Source of the DNA: Sphingomonadaceae bacterium OTU29LAMAA1
Lineage (GTDB): Bacteria > Pseudomonadota > Alphaproteobacteria > Sphingomonadales > Sphingomonadaceae
DNA: 64,000 bases
Reading direction: 5' to 3'
NCBI GenBank assembly: GCA_024072375.1
Contig: CP099617.1
Span: 1,716,001 to 1,780,000 of the forward strand
Below the pieces are notes generated by a model. That model was not told the DNA's origin. It worked only from the letters and a program-made list of their open reading frames with translations, and ran no database searches. The position numbers and the translations under genes were made by a program. Positions 8,231 to 18,134 of this stretch are shown here, piece after piece (position 1 is the first letter of the stretch; the number at the start of each line of letters is the position of its first letter).

Positions 8231-9841
8231 ATGGCCGTCATACCACGTCACCTGACCGCGTTGCTCGCCCTCCTTGCCGCGACGCCCGCCGCCGCCCAGA
8301 CCCAGCTGCCCCGCATGGTCAACCAGAACGGCCGCCATGCGCTGCTCGTCGACGGCGCGCCGTTCCTGATGCTCGGCATACAGGCGAACAACAGCAGCAA
8401 CTACCCTGCGATGCTGCCCAAGGTGTGGCCGATGGTGGAGCGCATCCACGCGAATACGCTGGAGATTCCGGTCGCGTGGGAACAGATCGAGCCGGTCGAG
8501 GGGCGGTTCGATTTCAGCTATGTCGATGCTTTGCTCGCCGGCGCGCGGGAGCATGATACGCGGCTGGTGCTGCTGTGGTTCGGGACGTGGAAGAACACCA
8601 GTGCCGGCTATGTGCCGCAATGGGTGAAGACCGACGGCAAGCGCTTCCCCCGCATGCGCAAGGCGGACGGCACCGCGCATTACGCGCTGACGCCCCATGC
8701 CCGCACAACGCTGGAGGCGGACAAACGCGCCTTCATCGCGCTGATGCAGCATCTGAAGGCCGCCGATCCCGATCATCGCGTGATCATGGTTCAGGTCGAG
8801 AACGAGAGCGGCGTCTATGGCCAGAACCGCGACCTGTCGCCCGCGGCGCAGGCGCTGTTCCGGCAGCCGGTGCCGGCGGCGCTGAAGAAGCGCGGCGACT
8901 GGACTACCGCGTACGGCAAGCTTGCCGAAGCGGCGTTCAACAGCTGGTACGTCGGCCGCTATATCGACGAGATCGCCGCAGCGGGACAGGCGGTGCTCGA
9001 CCTGCCGATGTATACCAATGCCGCGGTCGGCAGCCCGTTCGCGACGCCGGGCGAGGATGGCGGCGCGAGCGGCGGGCCGAACTGGCCGGTGATCGACGTG
9101 TGGAAGGTCGCGGCCCCGCATCTGGATGCGGTCGCGCCCGATATCTACAACCGCGATCCCAAGGCCTATGCCGCCTATTTGAAGCTGTACAACCGGCCCG
9201 ACAATCCGCTGATGGTGCCGGAAACGGGCAATGCCGCGGATTATGCGCGCTTCCTGTGGAGCGTGCTGGGGCGCGGCGGCATCGGCTTTGCGCCGTTCGG
9301 GTTCGACGACACCGGCTACGTCAATTACCCGCTCGGCACCAAGGTTGTCGACGAGGCAACGGTGGCGGCGTTCGGCGACAAATATGCCCTGCTCGCACCG
9401 ATCGCGCGGGCATGGGCGAAGCTCGCCTACGAACACCCGACCTGGGGCAGCGCCAAGCCCGCCGATGGCAGCGACGAAACCGCGACGCTCGGCCGGTGGA
9501 AGGTCGCCGCGCAATATGGCCTGTGGCAGTTCGGCGAAAAGGATTCGCCCTGGCTGAAGACCGATCCGCACCCGACCAGCGACCAGCCGGTCGGCGGGGC
9601 CGCGGTGATCCAGATCGCGCCCGACGAGTTCGTCGTCGCCGGTTCCGACGTGCGCATCCGCTTCGACCTCGCCACACCCGCGAAGGGCGAAAACACGCAG
9701 TTGCTGCGCGTCGAGGAAGGCAGCTTCGATGCCGCCGGCACGTGGCGCGCCTCGCACGGCTGGAACGGCGACCAGACGGACTATGGCCTCAATCTCACCC
9801 GACCCACGCTGATCCGCGTGACGCTCGGCACGTACCGCTAG
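8231..9841 (+). CDS. Exported GH35-type beta-galactosidase (DUF5597 C-terminal domain)
   Basis: Probably removes terminal beta-galactose from xyloglucan side chains in the periplasm. Residues 1-22 form a Sec signal peptide ending AAAQ. The TIM barrel begins with [24 protein letters not shown]; the acid/base Glu is in [11 protein letters not shown] (about residue 190) and the likely nucleophile Glu in MVPETGN (about residue 330). The C-terminal beta domain resembles the DUF5597 module of Bgl35-type enzymes from xyloglucan loci. A well-placed GAGGGGGAGAG ribosome-binding site precedes the start. It is followed after 9 bases by a GH31 enzyme, and the pair GH35-GH31 is a recurrent unit of xyloglucan utilisation loci. 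Confidence 0.88.
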   Translation: MAVIPRHLTALLALLAATPAAAQTQLPRMVNQNGRHALLVDGAPFLMLGIQANNSSNYPAMLPKVWPMVERIHANTLEIPVAWEQIEPVEGRFDFSYVDALLAGAREHDTRLVLLWFGTWKNTSAGYVPQWVKTDGKRFPRMRKADGTAHYALTPHARTTLEADKRAFIALMQHLKAADPDHRVIMVQVENESGVYGQNRDLSPAAQALFRQPVPAALKKRGDWTTAYGKLAEAAFNSWYVGRYIDEIAAAGQAVLDLPMYTNAAVGSPFATPGEDGGASGGPNWPVIDVWKVAAPHLDAVAPDIYNRDPKAYAAYLKLYNRPDNPLMVPETGNAADYARFLWSVLGRGGIGFAPFGFDDTGYVNYPLGTKVVDEATVAAFGDKYALLAPIARAWAKLAYEHPTWGSAKPADGSDETATLGRWKVAAQYGLWQFGEKDSPWLKTDPHPTSDQPVGGAAVIQIAPDEFVVAGSDVRIRFDLATPAKGENTQLLRVEEGSFDAAGTWRASHGWNGDQTDYGLNLTRPTLIRVTLGTYR

Positions 9842-9850
9842 GACCCGACG

Positions 9851-12703
9851 ATGACCCGCACCCTCGCCCGCCTGACCGCCGCGCTCGCACTCTCCACCTC
9901 CGGCATCGCCATCGCCTCCGACGTCCAGCGCGTCGATCAGGGCGTCGTCGTCACCCCCGACAGCGGCCCCGCCAAGCGCGTCCGCGTCGTCGCTTACGGT
10001 GACGCCAGCTTCCGCGTCACCGCCGTCCCCGGCACCGACATTGCCGTCCCCGACAGCCTGATGGTCATCGCCAAACCGCACGGCGCGCCGCAGATCACCC
10101 GGACCGCGGCGATGGTCACGCTGAAGCTCGCCAAGGCCACCGCCGAAATCCGCCTGGCCGACGGCCACGTCCAGTTTCGCGACGCCGCCGGCAAGCTCAT
10201 GCTCGACGAAGCGATCCGCGCCTATGCTCCCAGCGTCGAGGGCAAGGCCTATCTCGCCACCAGCCAGCAGTTCAACCGCGCCACCGACGAAGGCTTCTAC
10301 GGCCTCGGCCAGCACCAGAACCGGCAGATGAATTACAATGGCGAGGACGTCGAACTCGCCCAGCACAACATGGACATCGCGATCCCGTTCGTCGTCTCGC
10401 CGCGCAATTACGGGCTGCTGTGGGACAACAATTCCATCACCCGCTTCGGCAATCCCAAGCCCTATGCGCTGGTGGGCGACGACATGAAGGTCAGCAGCGG
10501 CAGCAAGGCGGGATGGAAAGCCGATTATTACCTCGGCGACAAGCTGGCGGTCAGCCGGCAGGAACCGACGATCGCCTACCAGTTCATCCGCGATCAGGCA
10601 CGCTGGCCGGCGGAGGCGAAGGCGCAGACCGTCGCCTCGGCGGACAGCGGCCAGAACACCGCGGGCAAGGTCGTCGGCAAGCAGCGCGTCGTCTGGACCG
10701 GCACCGTCCAGCCGACCGCGACCGGCACGCACAAGTTCCGCGTCTACGGATCGAGCTATTTCAAGGTCTACGCCGACGGCAAGCTCGTGATGGACCGCTG
10801 GCGGCAGAACTGGAACCCGTGGTTCCACAACATCGATCTGCCGATGACCGAGGGCAAGCCGGTCGCGATCCGGATCGAATGGGAGCCGAACGCCGGGTAC
10901 ATGGCGTTCTTCCACAACGATCCCCTGCCCGAACCCGACCGCCATTCGCTGTGGCTATCGTCGGAGGCGGGCAAGGCGGTCGATTATTATTTCGTCGCCG
11001 GACGCGACATGGACGATGTCGTCGCCGGCTATCGCGGGTTAACCGGCAGGGCGCCGATGATGCCGCAATGGGCCTACGGCTTCTGGCAGAGCCGCCAGCG
11101 TTACGAGACGCAGGAGCAATTGCTCGGCGTGGTGCGCGAATATCGCAAGCGTCAGATCCCGCTGGATAATATCGTGGAGGACTGGTTCTACTGGCCGCAG
11201 GACCAATGGGGCAGCCATCAGTTCGACAAGACGCGCTTCCCCGATCCGAAGGCGATGGTCGACGAGGTTCATGCGCTCAATGCGCAACTGATGATTTCGG
11301 TCTGGCCGAAATTCTATCCGAACACCGCCAATGCCAGGGAGCTGGCGGCTAAGGGGTTCCTGTATCAGGGCAATCTGACGGCGGGCAACAAGGATTGGGT
11401 CGGGCCGGGGTATCTCAACACCGATTACGATCCTTATTACCCCGAGGCGCGCAAGATCTACTTCCGGCAGGTGCGCGACAATCTGGTCAAGCTGGGCATC
11501 GACGCATGGTGGATGGATGCGACCGAGCCGGATATCCATTCCAACCTGTCGATCGACGAGCGCAAGGCGGTGATGGGACCCAATGCGCTCGGGCCGGGTG
11601 GCGCGTATTTCAACAGCTTCCCGCTGGTCCATGCGGCGGGGTTTGCCGACGGGTTGCGGGCGGCGACGCCGGACAAGCGGCCGTTCATCCTGACGCGGTC
11701 GGGGTTCGGCGGGGTGCAGCGGGCGAGTTCGGCCTTGTGGTCGGGCGATGTCGCGGCACGCTGGGACGATCTGCGCGACCAGATTTCGGCGGGCGTCAAC
11801 CTGTCGATGTCCGGCGTCCCCAACTGGACCCACGACATCGGCGGCTTCGCCGTCGAGGATCGCTACACCAACGCCGAACCGGCGGCACAGCCCGAATGGC
11901 GCGAGCTCAACCTGCGCTGGTTCCAGTTCGGCGCCTTCAGCCCGCTGTTCCGTAGCCATGGCGAAAAGCCCAAGCGCGAGATCTACGAACTGGGCGCCGA
12001 CGACCCTGCGATGGCGGCGTCGATGCTCTGGTACGACCAGCTCCGCTATCGGCTGATGCCCTATATCTACACCGTCGGGGCGGACACGTTCCACAAGGAC
12101 GGCAGCATCATGCGCGGGCTGGTGATGGACTATCCCGCCGATCGCCGAACGTGGAACGTCGACGACGAATATCTGTTCGGCCGCGATCTGCTCGTCGCGC
12201 CGGTGACCACGTTCAAGGCGCGGTCGCGGTCGGTCTATCTGCCGGCGGGGGCGGATTGGTACGACTTCGCCAGCGGGGCGTTCCACAAGGGCGGGCAGAG
12301 CATAATCGCCGCTGCGCCGTATGAGCGGATGCCGCTGTTCGTGCGGGCCGGCGCGATCCTGCCGACCGGGCCGGCGGTGCAATATGCGCGCGAGCAGCCG
12401 GATGGGCCGATCGTGCTGCATGTGTTCACCGGGCGGGATGGTGCGTTCTCGCTGTACGAGGACGACGGCGTGTCGCCGGGGTATGAGAAGGGGCAGTTCG
12501 CGCGGGTGCCTCTGGCGTGGAACGAGGCGGCAGGCACGCTGACGATCGGCGCGCGCGAGGGGGGCTATCCGGGGATGCCGGCGAAGCGGGCCGTGTCGGT
12601 GCGGTTCCATACGCCGGGCAAGGCGGAGGCGGTGGACTTCGCCGAGAATGGCGCGACGGGGGTGGTGTATGAGGGTAAGGCGGTGACCGTGCGGATGCGG
12701 TGA
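9851..12703 (+). CDS. Exported GH31 alpha-xylosidase with PA14 insert
   Basis: A 950-residue enzyme likely to release alpha-xylose from the non-reducing end of xyloglucan oligosaccharides. A signal peptide occupies about residues 1-23. After the N-terminal beta domain, a PA14 domain is inserted at roughly residues 255-365, as in characterised Xyl31-type alpha-xylosidases that handle long oligosaccharides. The barrel follows with MMPQWAYGFWQSRQRY, the catalytic nucleophile Asp in WWMDATEPD, and the acid/base Asp in ALWSGDV, then WTHDIGGF. The C-terminal beta domains end near 12703. A GH31 alpha-glucosidase is the alternative, but the PA14 insert and the GH35 partner favour xylosidase. Confidence 0.9.
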   Translation: MTRTLARLTAALALSTSGIAIASDVQRVDQGVVVTPDSGPAKRVRVVAYGDASFRVTAVPGTDIAVPDSLMVIAKPHGAPQITRTAAMVTLKLAKATAEIRLADGHVQFRDAAGKLMLDEAIRAYAPSVEGKAYLATSQQFNRATDEGFYGLGQHQNRQMNYNGEDVELAQHNMDIAIPFVVSPRNYGLLWDNNSITRFGNPKPYALVGDDMKVSSGSKAGWKADYYLGDKLAVSRQEPTIAYQFIRDQARWPAEAKAQTVASADSGQNTAGKVVGKQRVVWTGTVQPTATGTHKFRVYGSSYFKVYADGKLVMDRWRQNWNPWFHNIDLPMTEGKPVAIRIEWEPNAGYMAFFHNDPLPEPDRHSLWLSSEAGKAVDYYFVAGRDMDDVVAGYRGLTGRAPMMPQWAYGFWQSRQRYETQEQLLGVVREYRKRQIPLDNIVEDWFYWPQDQWGSHQFDKTRFPDPKAMVDEVHALNAQLMISVWPKFYPNTANARELAAKGFLYQGNLTAGNKDWVGPGYLNTDYDPYYPEARKIYFRQVRDNLVKLGIDAWWMDATEPDIHSNLSIDERKAVMGPNALGPGGAYFNSFPLVHAAGFADGLRAATPDKRPFILTRSGFGGVQRASSALWSGDVAARWDDLRDQISAGVNLSMSGVPNWTHDIGGFAVEDRYTNAEPAAQPEWRELNLRWFQFGAFSPLFRSHGEKPKREIYELGADDPAMAASMLWYDQLRYRLMPYIYTVGADTFHKDGSIMRGLVMDYPADRRTWNVDDEYLFGRDLLVAPVTTFKARSRSVYLPAGADWYDFASGAFHKGGQSIIAAAPYERMPLFVRAGAILPTGPAVQYAREQPDGPIVLHVFTGRDGAFSLYEDDGVSPGYEKGQFARVPLAWNEAAGTLTIGAREGGYPGMPAKRAVSVRFHTPGKAEAVDFAENGATGVVYEGKAVTVRMR

Positions 12704-12753
12704 GGGCAAGGCCGGGGTTGGGTGGCGATTGCCCTAAACTCCGGACGTGTTCG

Positions 12754-12881
12754 CTCCCCTCCCGGCAAGGGAGGGGTCGGGGGTGGGTAGAGGCCTGGCG
12801 CTACGGCTGGCCAAGACATGCGGTCCATCCGTATCGCCCGGACGCCACCCACCCCCAGCCCCTCCCTTGCAGGGAGGGGAG
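12754..12881. repeat. Nested palindromic element between convergent GH31 and GH29 genes
   Basis: Two arms (12754-12788 and 12847-12881) are inverted copies of each other, and each arm is itself a hairpin (CCCCTCCC..GGGAGGGG). The GGGGGTGGGT/ACCCACCCCC segments extend the pairing. Both strands encode the same nonsense peptides, as expected for a palindrome. It probably forms a bidirectional terminator-like structure for the two converging genes. Confidence 0.7.
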
Positions 12882-12891
12882 TCCGGCTGTC

Positions 12892-14478
12892 CTATACCAG
12901 CCCCGGTCCTTCGAGCATCACGACTGGCACCATCTCGCCCTCTCCCGCGCGTGGTAGCGTGAAGACATGGCCCCGCACCGCCACCGGTCCGCCGCCGACC
13001 AGCGTCGCACGGGTGATCCGTGCGTCCTTCAGCAGCGGCACCGCCACCGGCGCGTCGGGCCATTTCAGCAGCGTCATGAACAGCTTGCCGGCTTTGGTGG
13101 TAAAGCGCACGTCCTCCGCCCCGAAGGCGCGGGTCTTGCCTTCGCTCATCACGCCGGTGTCGACGTTGGTCGGGCCGCCGCCGTAGACGCGCCATGGCCG
13201 CGAGCCGTAGATCGCCTCCTCACCGTTGCGGGCCATCCAGCGGGTGATGCCGGCGAGGATTGTTTCCTCCTCGGCGTCGATCGTGCCGTCGCCGCGCATC
13301 GGGATCGACAGCAGCAGGTTGCCGTTCTTGGACACCACGTCGCAGAGGCGCTGGATCACCTGTTCGGCGGGGACGTAGGAGCGGTCGGTGAAGCGGGCGC
13401 GATTGTAATGCCAGTCGCCGATGCAGGTGCAGGTCTGCCACGGGTCGGGACGAAGGTGGTCGCTGAACCCGCGCTCGATATCCTCGGTCATCGCAGCCCG
13501 TTGATAGGGGGTGAGCAGCTTGGCGGTCAGCACGCCCTCGACGCGGCCGTGTCGGGCGATGCTGTGTTGATAGTAATGCGCGAGCGCCTCGACACCGATC
13601 GATCCGAAGGGCAGCGCGGTGTCGTCGAGGTAGACGAGATCGGGGCTGTATTTTTCGACGAGGTCCTTCTGGCGGAGCAGCCATTGCGCCGGGAAGGCCG
13701 GGTTGGCGGCGGGGGCGTATTCCATCCAGCGGCCGTCGTGCACCTCGTGCCATGCGTCCATCGCGGCGGTTGAGCGGATGCCGTCGGGGGCGGCGAAACT
13801 GGGGCCGGTGTAGAGCTCCTGCGGGTCGAGGCCTTCCCACCAGGTGCCCTTGCCGTCCGCCTTGCGCAGCCGGAACGCGTCATAGCGTTCGCCGGCGCGC
13901 GGACCTTCCGGGTCATAGGCATAAGCGGTCTGCCACCAATGCCACGCATGCGAGATGTGGTTGCTGACGCCGAAGCGCAGGCCGGCGGCGCGGGCGTGGC
14001 GTTCCCAGGTGCCGACGATATCGCGCTTGGGGCCGACGCGCAGCGTGTTCCAGGCGTGGTGTTTACTGTCGAACGTGTCGAGATTGTCGTGGTGGCCGGC
14101 GAGCGCAACGAAATAGCGGGCACCGGCGCGCTTGTAGAGGTCGATCAGTCCGGCGGGGTCCCACGCCTCCGCCTTCCAGCGATTCTCGATCTCCATGAAG
14201 CCGGTGTCGGCGGGGTGGCCGTAGGTCTTCAGGTGATGGTCGTAGAAGCGGTTGCCCTGCTGGTACATCTGGCGGCCGTACCAGTCGCCGTATTCGGGCA
14301 CGCATTGCGCGCTCCAATGCGCCCAAATGCCGAATTTGGCGTCGCGGAACCAGTCGGGGTGGCGGAACACCTCGCGGATGCGCGACCAGTTCGGATCGAG
14401 CGGTGCGGCGGCGCGGGTGGCCGCGGCACTGGCGAGGCCGGCCGCCCCGGCGAGGACGCCGCGGCGGCCGATCCTCAT
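12892..14478 (-). CDS. Tat-exported GH29 alpha-L-fucosidase
   Basis: A 528-residue exo-enzyme predicted to cleave alpha-L-fucose. The N-terminus MRIGRRGVLAGAAGLASAAA is a twin-arginine signal. The catalytic domain opens with the family-typical HPDWFRDAKFGIWAHWSAQCVP, continues with the HHDNLDTF and WNTLRVGPKRDIVG stretches, and has the probable nucleophile Asp in LVYLDD. It ends with NLLLSIPMRGDGTID and a beta-sandwich domain. The start is the ATG overlapping the stop of the upstream esterase gene (ATGA), so both are translated together. With GH31, GH35 and GH3 it completes the side-chain-removing set for fucogalactoxyloglucan. The specific linkage is inferred, not visible. Confidence 0.88.
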   Translation of the reverse strand: MRIGRRGVLAGAAGLASAAATRAAAPLDPNWSRIREVFRHPDWFRDAKFGIWAHWSAQCVPEYGDWYGRQMYQQGNRFYDHHLKTYGHPADTGFMEIENRWKAEAWDPAGLIDLYKRAGARYFVALAGHHDNLDTFDSKHHAWNTLRVGPKRDIVGTWERHARAAGLRFGVSNHISHAWHWWQTAYAYDPEGPRAGERYDAFRLRKADGKGTWWEGLDPQELYTGPSFAAPDGIRSTAAMDAWHEVHDGRWMEYAPAANPAFPAQWLLRQKDLVEKYSPDLVYLDDTALPFGSIGVEALAHYYQHSIARHGRVEGVLTAKLLTPYQRAAMTEDIERGFSDHLRPDPWQTCTCIGDWHYNRARFTDRSYVPAEQVIQRLCDVVSKNGNLLLSIPMRGDGTIDAEEETILAGITRWMARNGEEAIYGSRPWRVYGGGPTNVDTGVMSEGKTRAFGAEDVRFTTKAGKLFMTLLKWPDAPVAVPLLKDARITRATLVGGGPVAVRGHVFTLPRAGEGEMVPVVMLEGPGLV

Positions 14479-15464
14479 GCCGGGAAGATGCCCTTGCGCG
14501 CCGCATAGGTCGCGAACAGCGTCGGCCATGCGGCGGCCGGCGTCGTCTTGGGCAGGCGCACGCCGAAACCGTGGCCGCCTTCGTCGAACAGATGCATCTC
14601 TGCCGGACGCTGCGCCGTCAGCATCGCCGTGTAGATGGACAGACTGTTGGCGACCGGCACCGTGCGATCGTCGCTCGCGTGCGCCAGAAAGACCGGCGGC
14701 GTCGCCGCGGTCACGCGCCCGTCGACCGATGCGGCTGCGACCTCCGCGGCGGTCGGCGTGGGGCCGAGCAGGTTGTCGCGCGATCCCTTGTGCGTGATCG
14801 CGGCATCCATGCTGACCACCGGATAGATCAGCCCGGCAAGATCGGGCCGCGCCGACAACCGGTCGGCGGCGTCGACCGGTGCATAGACCGTTTCGCCATG
14901 GCGCGTCGCCAGCGATCCGGCGAGGTGTCCGCCCGCGGAAAAGCCGATGATCGCCACCCGCGCCGGGTCGACTCCAAATCCGGAGGCGCCATGACGGATC
15001 ACCCGCATCGCGCGCTGTGCATCCTGCAACGGCACCAGCCGCCGGTCGCCCCACCCCTCGCCCGGCAGGCGATACAGCAGGATGAAACAGGTGACGCCGA
15101 GTGCGTTTAGCCACCGCGCCTGCTCCGTCCCCTCGTTGTCATAGGCAAGGAAGCCATAGCCGCCGCCCGGCATCAGCAGCACGGCCGCGCCGTTCGGTCT
15201 TGCAGGCCGCTTAACCACCAGCGCCGGCGTATCGATGCCCGTCATCCAGCGATCGTTGAAGCCCGGCGTCTTCGACCGTTCGTTGACCTTGCGGGCGATC
15301 CGCGATCCCTGCCGCCCGGGTATCGCGCCGGGCCACAGCGGCACCATCTCGTCACCCGGATCGACGGGCGCGATAGTCTGCTGCCCGGTTTGCGCGACGG
15401 CCCTGCCCGCCAGCATCAGGGCGGCAGCCCCGCCGATCACCGTCCGCCGCGTCAGGTCCTGCAT
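14475..15464 (-). CDS. Tat-exported alpha/beta hydrolase, probable carbohydrate acetylesterase
   Basis: A 329-residue serine hydrolase of the acetyl-xylan-esterase/BD-FAE type. A twin-arginine signal is seen in LTRRTVIGGAAALML. The oxyanion-hole motif MPGGGYGFL, the nucleophile Ser in IGFSAGGHLAG, the Asp in HASDDRTVP, and the His in EGGHGFG form a complete catalytic triad. It probably removes O-acetyl groups from the hemicellulose before or during exo-hydrolysis. It is transcribed with GH29 (4-base overlap downstream) and probably with GH3 (43 bases upstream). Acetylesterase function is inferred from family and context; a feruloyl-type activity is possible. Confidence 0.82.
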   Translation of the reverse strand: MQDLTRRTVIGGAAALMLAGRAVAQTGQQTIAPVDPGDEMVPLWPGAIPGRQGSRIARKVNERSKTPGFNDRWMTGIDTPALVVKRPARPNGAAVLLMPGGGYGFLAYDNEGTEQARWLNALGVTCFILLYRLPGEGWGDRRLVPLQDAQRAMRVIRHGASGFGVDPARVAIIGFSAGGHLAGSLATRHGETVYAPVDAADRLSARPDLAGLIYPVVSMDAAITHKGSRDNLLGPTPTAAEVAAASVDGRVTAATPPVFLAHASDDRTVPVANSLSIYTAMLTAQRPAEMHLFDEGGHGFGVRLPKTTPAAAWPTLFATYAARKGIFPA

Positions 15465-15507
15465 TCCATGTCACTCCACCTGTTTCACGCAGCCTGTTCT
15501 ACGCCGC

Positions 15508-17970
15508 CTATTTCACGCCACACGTCACCGGTCCCGCCGGCGCACTCCCGACGCGAACGCCGGACACATCCACGCCCAGCGACCCTGTGCTGGCGAGCAC
15601 GAACGGCTGCGTCACCTTGCCCATCGCGATCCCCTGATCCGCGAAACAGCGTAGCGGCACCGCGGCGGTCGTCCAGTCTCCCGGTGTCATCGCCCCGGTC
15701 AGCGGCACCGTTGCGGTCTTGCTGCCGTCGGCGATCCCCAGCGTCACCTGTCCCGCCGGCTTCGCGGTGACGCGATAGTCCACGATCAGGCTCAGCTGCC
15801 CGTTCGATTCCCGCGTCAGATCGATCGGCATTGCCTGCTCGATCGATACCGCCCCCTGTCCCTTCCACGTCAGGCGCAGGCTGTCCTCCTGCGCGGCGCG
15901 GTCGGTCCGTGTCTGGACCACGGCGCCGGCGGTGTTGATGCGCGCACCGCCCGCGACCCGGCCGCGCACGAACAGTGCGTTCTGATCGCCCGTCGTCACC
16001 TTCGGCCGGGTTTCGTCCAGCCGGCCGAGCGTGGCTCCGGCGGCATAGGTCAGGCCATAGCCCAGCGGGAACAGCGGGTCGTAGCCGGCATCGCGCCGGT
16101 TGAGCACGTTCTGGTCGATCCGCCTCGGCCAGCTGAAGCTCAGCTTGCCGCGGAAGTCGTTGGCAGACCGGCCGTCCTTGCCCGCGATCAGCACGTCGGC
16201 GACGCCGCCGCCCTCCGTTCCCGGCAGGAACGCCGCGACGAAGGCATCGGCGGCGTTCAGCTCCGGGTTCACCCACAGCGGCCGCCCCGACAGGAACACC
16301 GCGACCGTCGGCACGCCCGCCGCCTTCAGCGTCCTGAGCAGCGCCAGATCGCTCTTGTCGTCGGGGCTGTATTCCAGGCTGGGGCGATCGCCGGTGAATT
16401 CGGCGTAGGGCGTTTCGCCGAACACGACGATCGCGACATCGGGCTTGGTGGTGAAGGCACCGTCCGCCGCCAGCGTCGCCTTGCCGCCGCCGGCGCGTGC
16501 CGCCTGCTCGATCCCCGACCAGATCGACTGGCCGTTCGGAAAGTCCGCGTTGGTGACGTCGGTCCCCTGCCAGGTGATCGACCAGCCGCCGGATTGCACC
16601 CCGATATCGTCGGCATGGCGGCCGGCGACGAGGATGTTCGCGCCCGCCTTCACCGGCAGAACGCTGCCGTTGTTCTTCAGCAGCACCAGCGATTCGCGTA
16701 CCGCCTGCCGGGCGATCGCGCGATGCTCCGGCGCCCCGAGCAGCGCGAACTTGCCCGACATCGGCCGCGACGACGGGCGGCCCGCCTCGAACGTGCCGGC
16801 GATCACCTTGACGCGCAGGATGCGGCGGACGGCATCGTCCAGACGCGCGGCGGGGATGATCCCGGCCTTCGCCGCGCGCAGCGTGTTGGCGTACAGTTCC
16901 TTCCACTTCGGGCCGGAATACATGAACATGTCGAGCCCGGCATTGATCGCGGGCGCGCAATCCTCGTTGGTGCAGCCCGTCACCTGACCATGCGCGTTCC
17001 AGTCGCCGACGGTGAAGCCCTGAAAGCCCCAGCGCTCCTTCAGCACGCCGGTCAGCAGGCTGGCGTTGCCCGTCATCTTCTCGCCGTTCCAGCTCGAAAA
17101 GCTCGGCATCACCGTCAGCGCGCCGGCGGGCAGCGCGCTCATATAGCCCGCCGCATGCACGTCGCGCAGCACGCTCTCGGGCACCCGCGCGTCGCCCTGA
17201 TCGTGGCCGCCGGTGCCGCCGTCGCCCAGGAAATGCTTCACCGAAGCGATGACGTGACCCGGCGCCATGAAGTCCCGCCCGATCGTCCCCTGAATCCCCT
17301 CGACCATCGCGCCGGCATAGGAGGCGACGATCGCCGGATCCTCGGAATAGCTCTCGTAGGTGCGGCCCCAGCGGTCGTCCTGCACCACCGCCACCGTCGG
17401 CGCGAAGCTCCAGTCGATGCCGGTCGCCGCCGTCTCGGCCGCGGTTGCCGCGCCGATCCGCTTGATCAGCGCCGGATCGCGCATCGCGCCGAGGCCGATG
17501 TTGTGCGGGAACAGCGTCGCGCCGACGATATTGTTCGCGCCGTGCACCGCATCGGTGCCCCATATCACGGGCACGACCGGGCGACCGTCGCTGCGCTTCA
17601 CCGAAGCGTCGTAAAAGGCGTCGAACAGCTTCAGCCATTCCCGCGCCGGCGCACGCTCGTCGTTGTTCGGCGCGCTGTTGCCGCCGTTGAGGATCGACCC
17701 GAGCTTGTACGTCTCGAGGTCCGCGGGGCTGATGCTGGCGATGTCGACCTGCAGCAGCTGGCCGACCTTGTCCTCGACCGACATCTTCGCCAGCATCGCT
17801 GAGACCCGCGCCTCGACCTTCGCATCGCGCTTCAACTGCATCGGCAGGAGCGGCCATTGCCCGGGATGCGCCTGCGCGGAGGAAACCCCCTGCTGCTGCG
17901 CGATGACCGGTGTCGCGCCCGTCGCCAACGCGATCGCCGCACAGGCGGTGCCGAACCTCAAAGCCATCAC
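15508..17970 (-). CDS. Exported GH3 beta-glucosidase
   Basis: An 820-residue enzyme of the exo-beta-glucan glucohydrolase subgroup, predicted to release glucose from the de-branched backbone. A Sec signal (about residues 1-24) ends AIAQ. The N-terminal barrel carries DAVHGANNIVGATLFPHNIGLGA, KHFLGDGGTGGHDQG and the nucleophile Asp in TVGDWNAHGQ. The second domain begins with RQAVRESLVLLKNNGSVLPV, and a C-terminal carbohydrate-binding-like beta domain follows LFPLGYGLTYAA. It is the first gene of the minus-strand GH3-esterase-GH29 set, reading away from the GH97 gene across a 164-base divergent spacer. Confidence 0.92.
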   Translation of the reverse strand: MMALRFGTACAAIALATGATPVIAQQQGVSSAQAHPGQWPLLPMQLKRDAKVEARVSAMLAKMSVEDKVGQLLQVDIASISPADLETYKLGSILNGGNSAPNNDERAPAREWLKLFDAFYDASVKRSDGRPVVPVIWGTDAVHGANNIVGATLFPHNIGLGAMRDPALIKRIGAATAAETAATGIDWSFAPTVAVVQDDRWGRTYESYSEDPAIVASYAGAMVEGIQGTIGRDFMAPGHVIASVKHFLGDGGTGGHDQGDARVPESVLRDVHAAGYMSALPAGALTVMPSFSSWNGEKMTGNASLLTGVLKERWGFQGFTVGDWNAHGQVTGCTNEDCAPAINAGLDMFMYSGPKWKELYANTLRAAKAGIIPAARLDDAVRRILRVKVIAGTFEAGRPSSRPMSGKFALLGAPEHRAIARQAVRESLVLLKNNGSVLPVKAGANILVAGRHADDIGVQSGGWSITWQGTDVTNADFPNGQSIWSGIEQAARAGGGKATLAADGAFTTKPDVAIVVFGETPYAEFTGDRPSLEYSPDDKSDLALLRTLKAAGVPTVAVFLSGRPLWVNPELNAADAFVAAFLPGTEGGGVADVLIAGKDGRSANDFRGKLSFSWPRRIDQNVLNRRDAGYDPLFPLGYGLTYAAGATLGRLDETRPKVTTGDQNALFVRGRVAGGARINTAGAVVQTRTDRAAQEDSLRLTWKGQGAVSIEQAMPIDLTRESNGQLSLIVDYRVTAKPAGQVTLGIADGSKTATVPLTGAMTPGDWTTAAVPLRCFADQGIAMGKVTQPFVLASTGSLGVDVSGVRVGSAPAGPVTCGVK

Positions 17971-18134
17971 TCTCTCCTCACCAGCCGTACCGTATCGTTC
18001 GTTCGTGCCAGCAGCACCAACCCCGTCGCGCGACAGCTGTCAACAATACATATTTCAATTTGGCTTTTCCGGCCGGCTGTGCTTCGTGATCGGGAAGGAC
18101 GCCGTTCGACACGCGCGGCGGCGGGAGGATGACG
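17971..18134. promoter_or_regulatory. Divergent promoter region between GH3 and GH97
   Basis: This spacer carries the promoters of two divergent gene sets. An AT-rich core (18041-18062) lies near a minus-strand TTGACA (18038-18043). No matching -10 box stands out, and no clear operator palindrome is seen. Confidence 0.4.

Noticed and set aside
8186..10945. A 919-codon open frame on the minus strand opposite GH35/GH31
   Set aside because: High GC content creates long antisense frames. The plus strand has complete GH35 and GH31 domains, and the minus frame shows only Asp/Arg/Val-rich sequence without motifs.
9851..12703. GH31 as a starch-type alpha-glucosidase
   Set aside because: The PA14 insert and the pairing with GH35 fit alpha-xylosidase better, though substrate specificity is not proven.
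12754..12881. A CRISPR array
   Set aside because: There are only two copies, inverted rather than direct, without regular spacers. No direct-repeat array was seen anywhere in the window.
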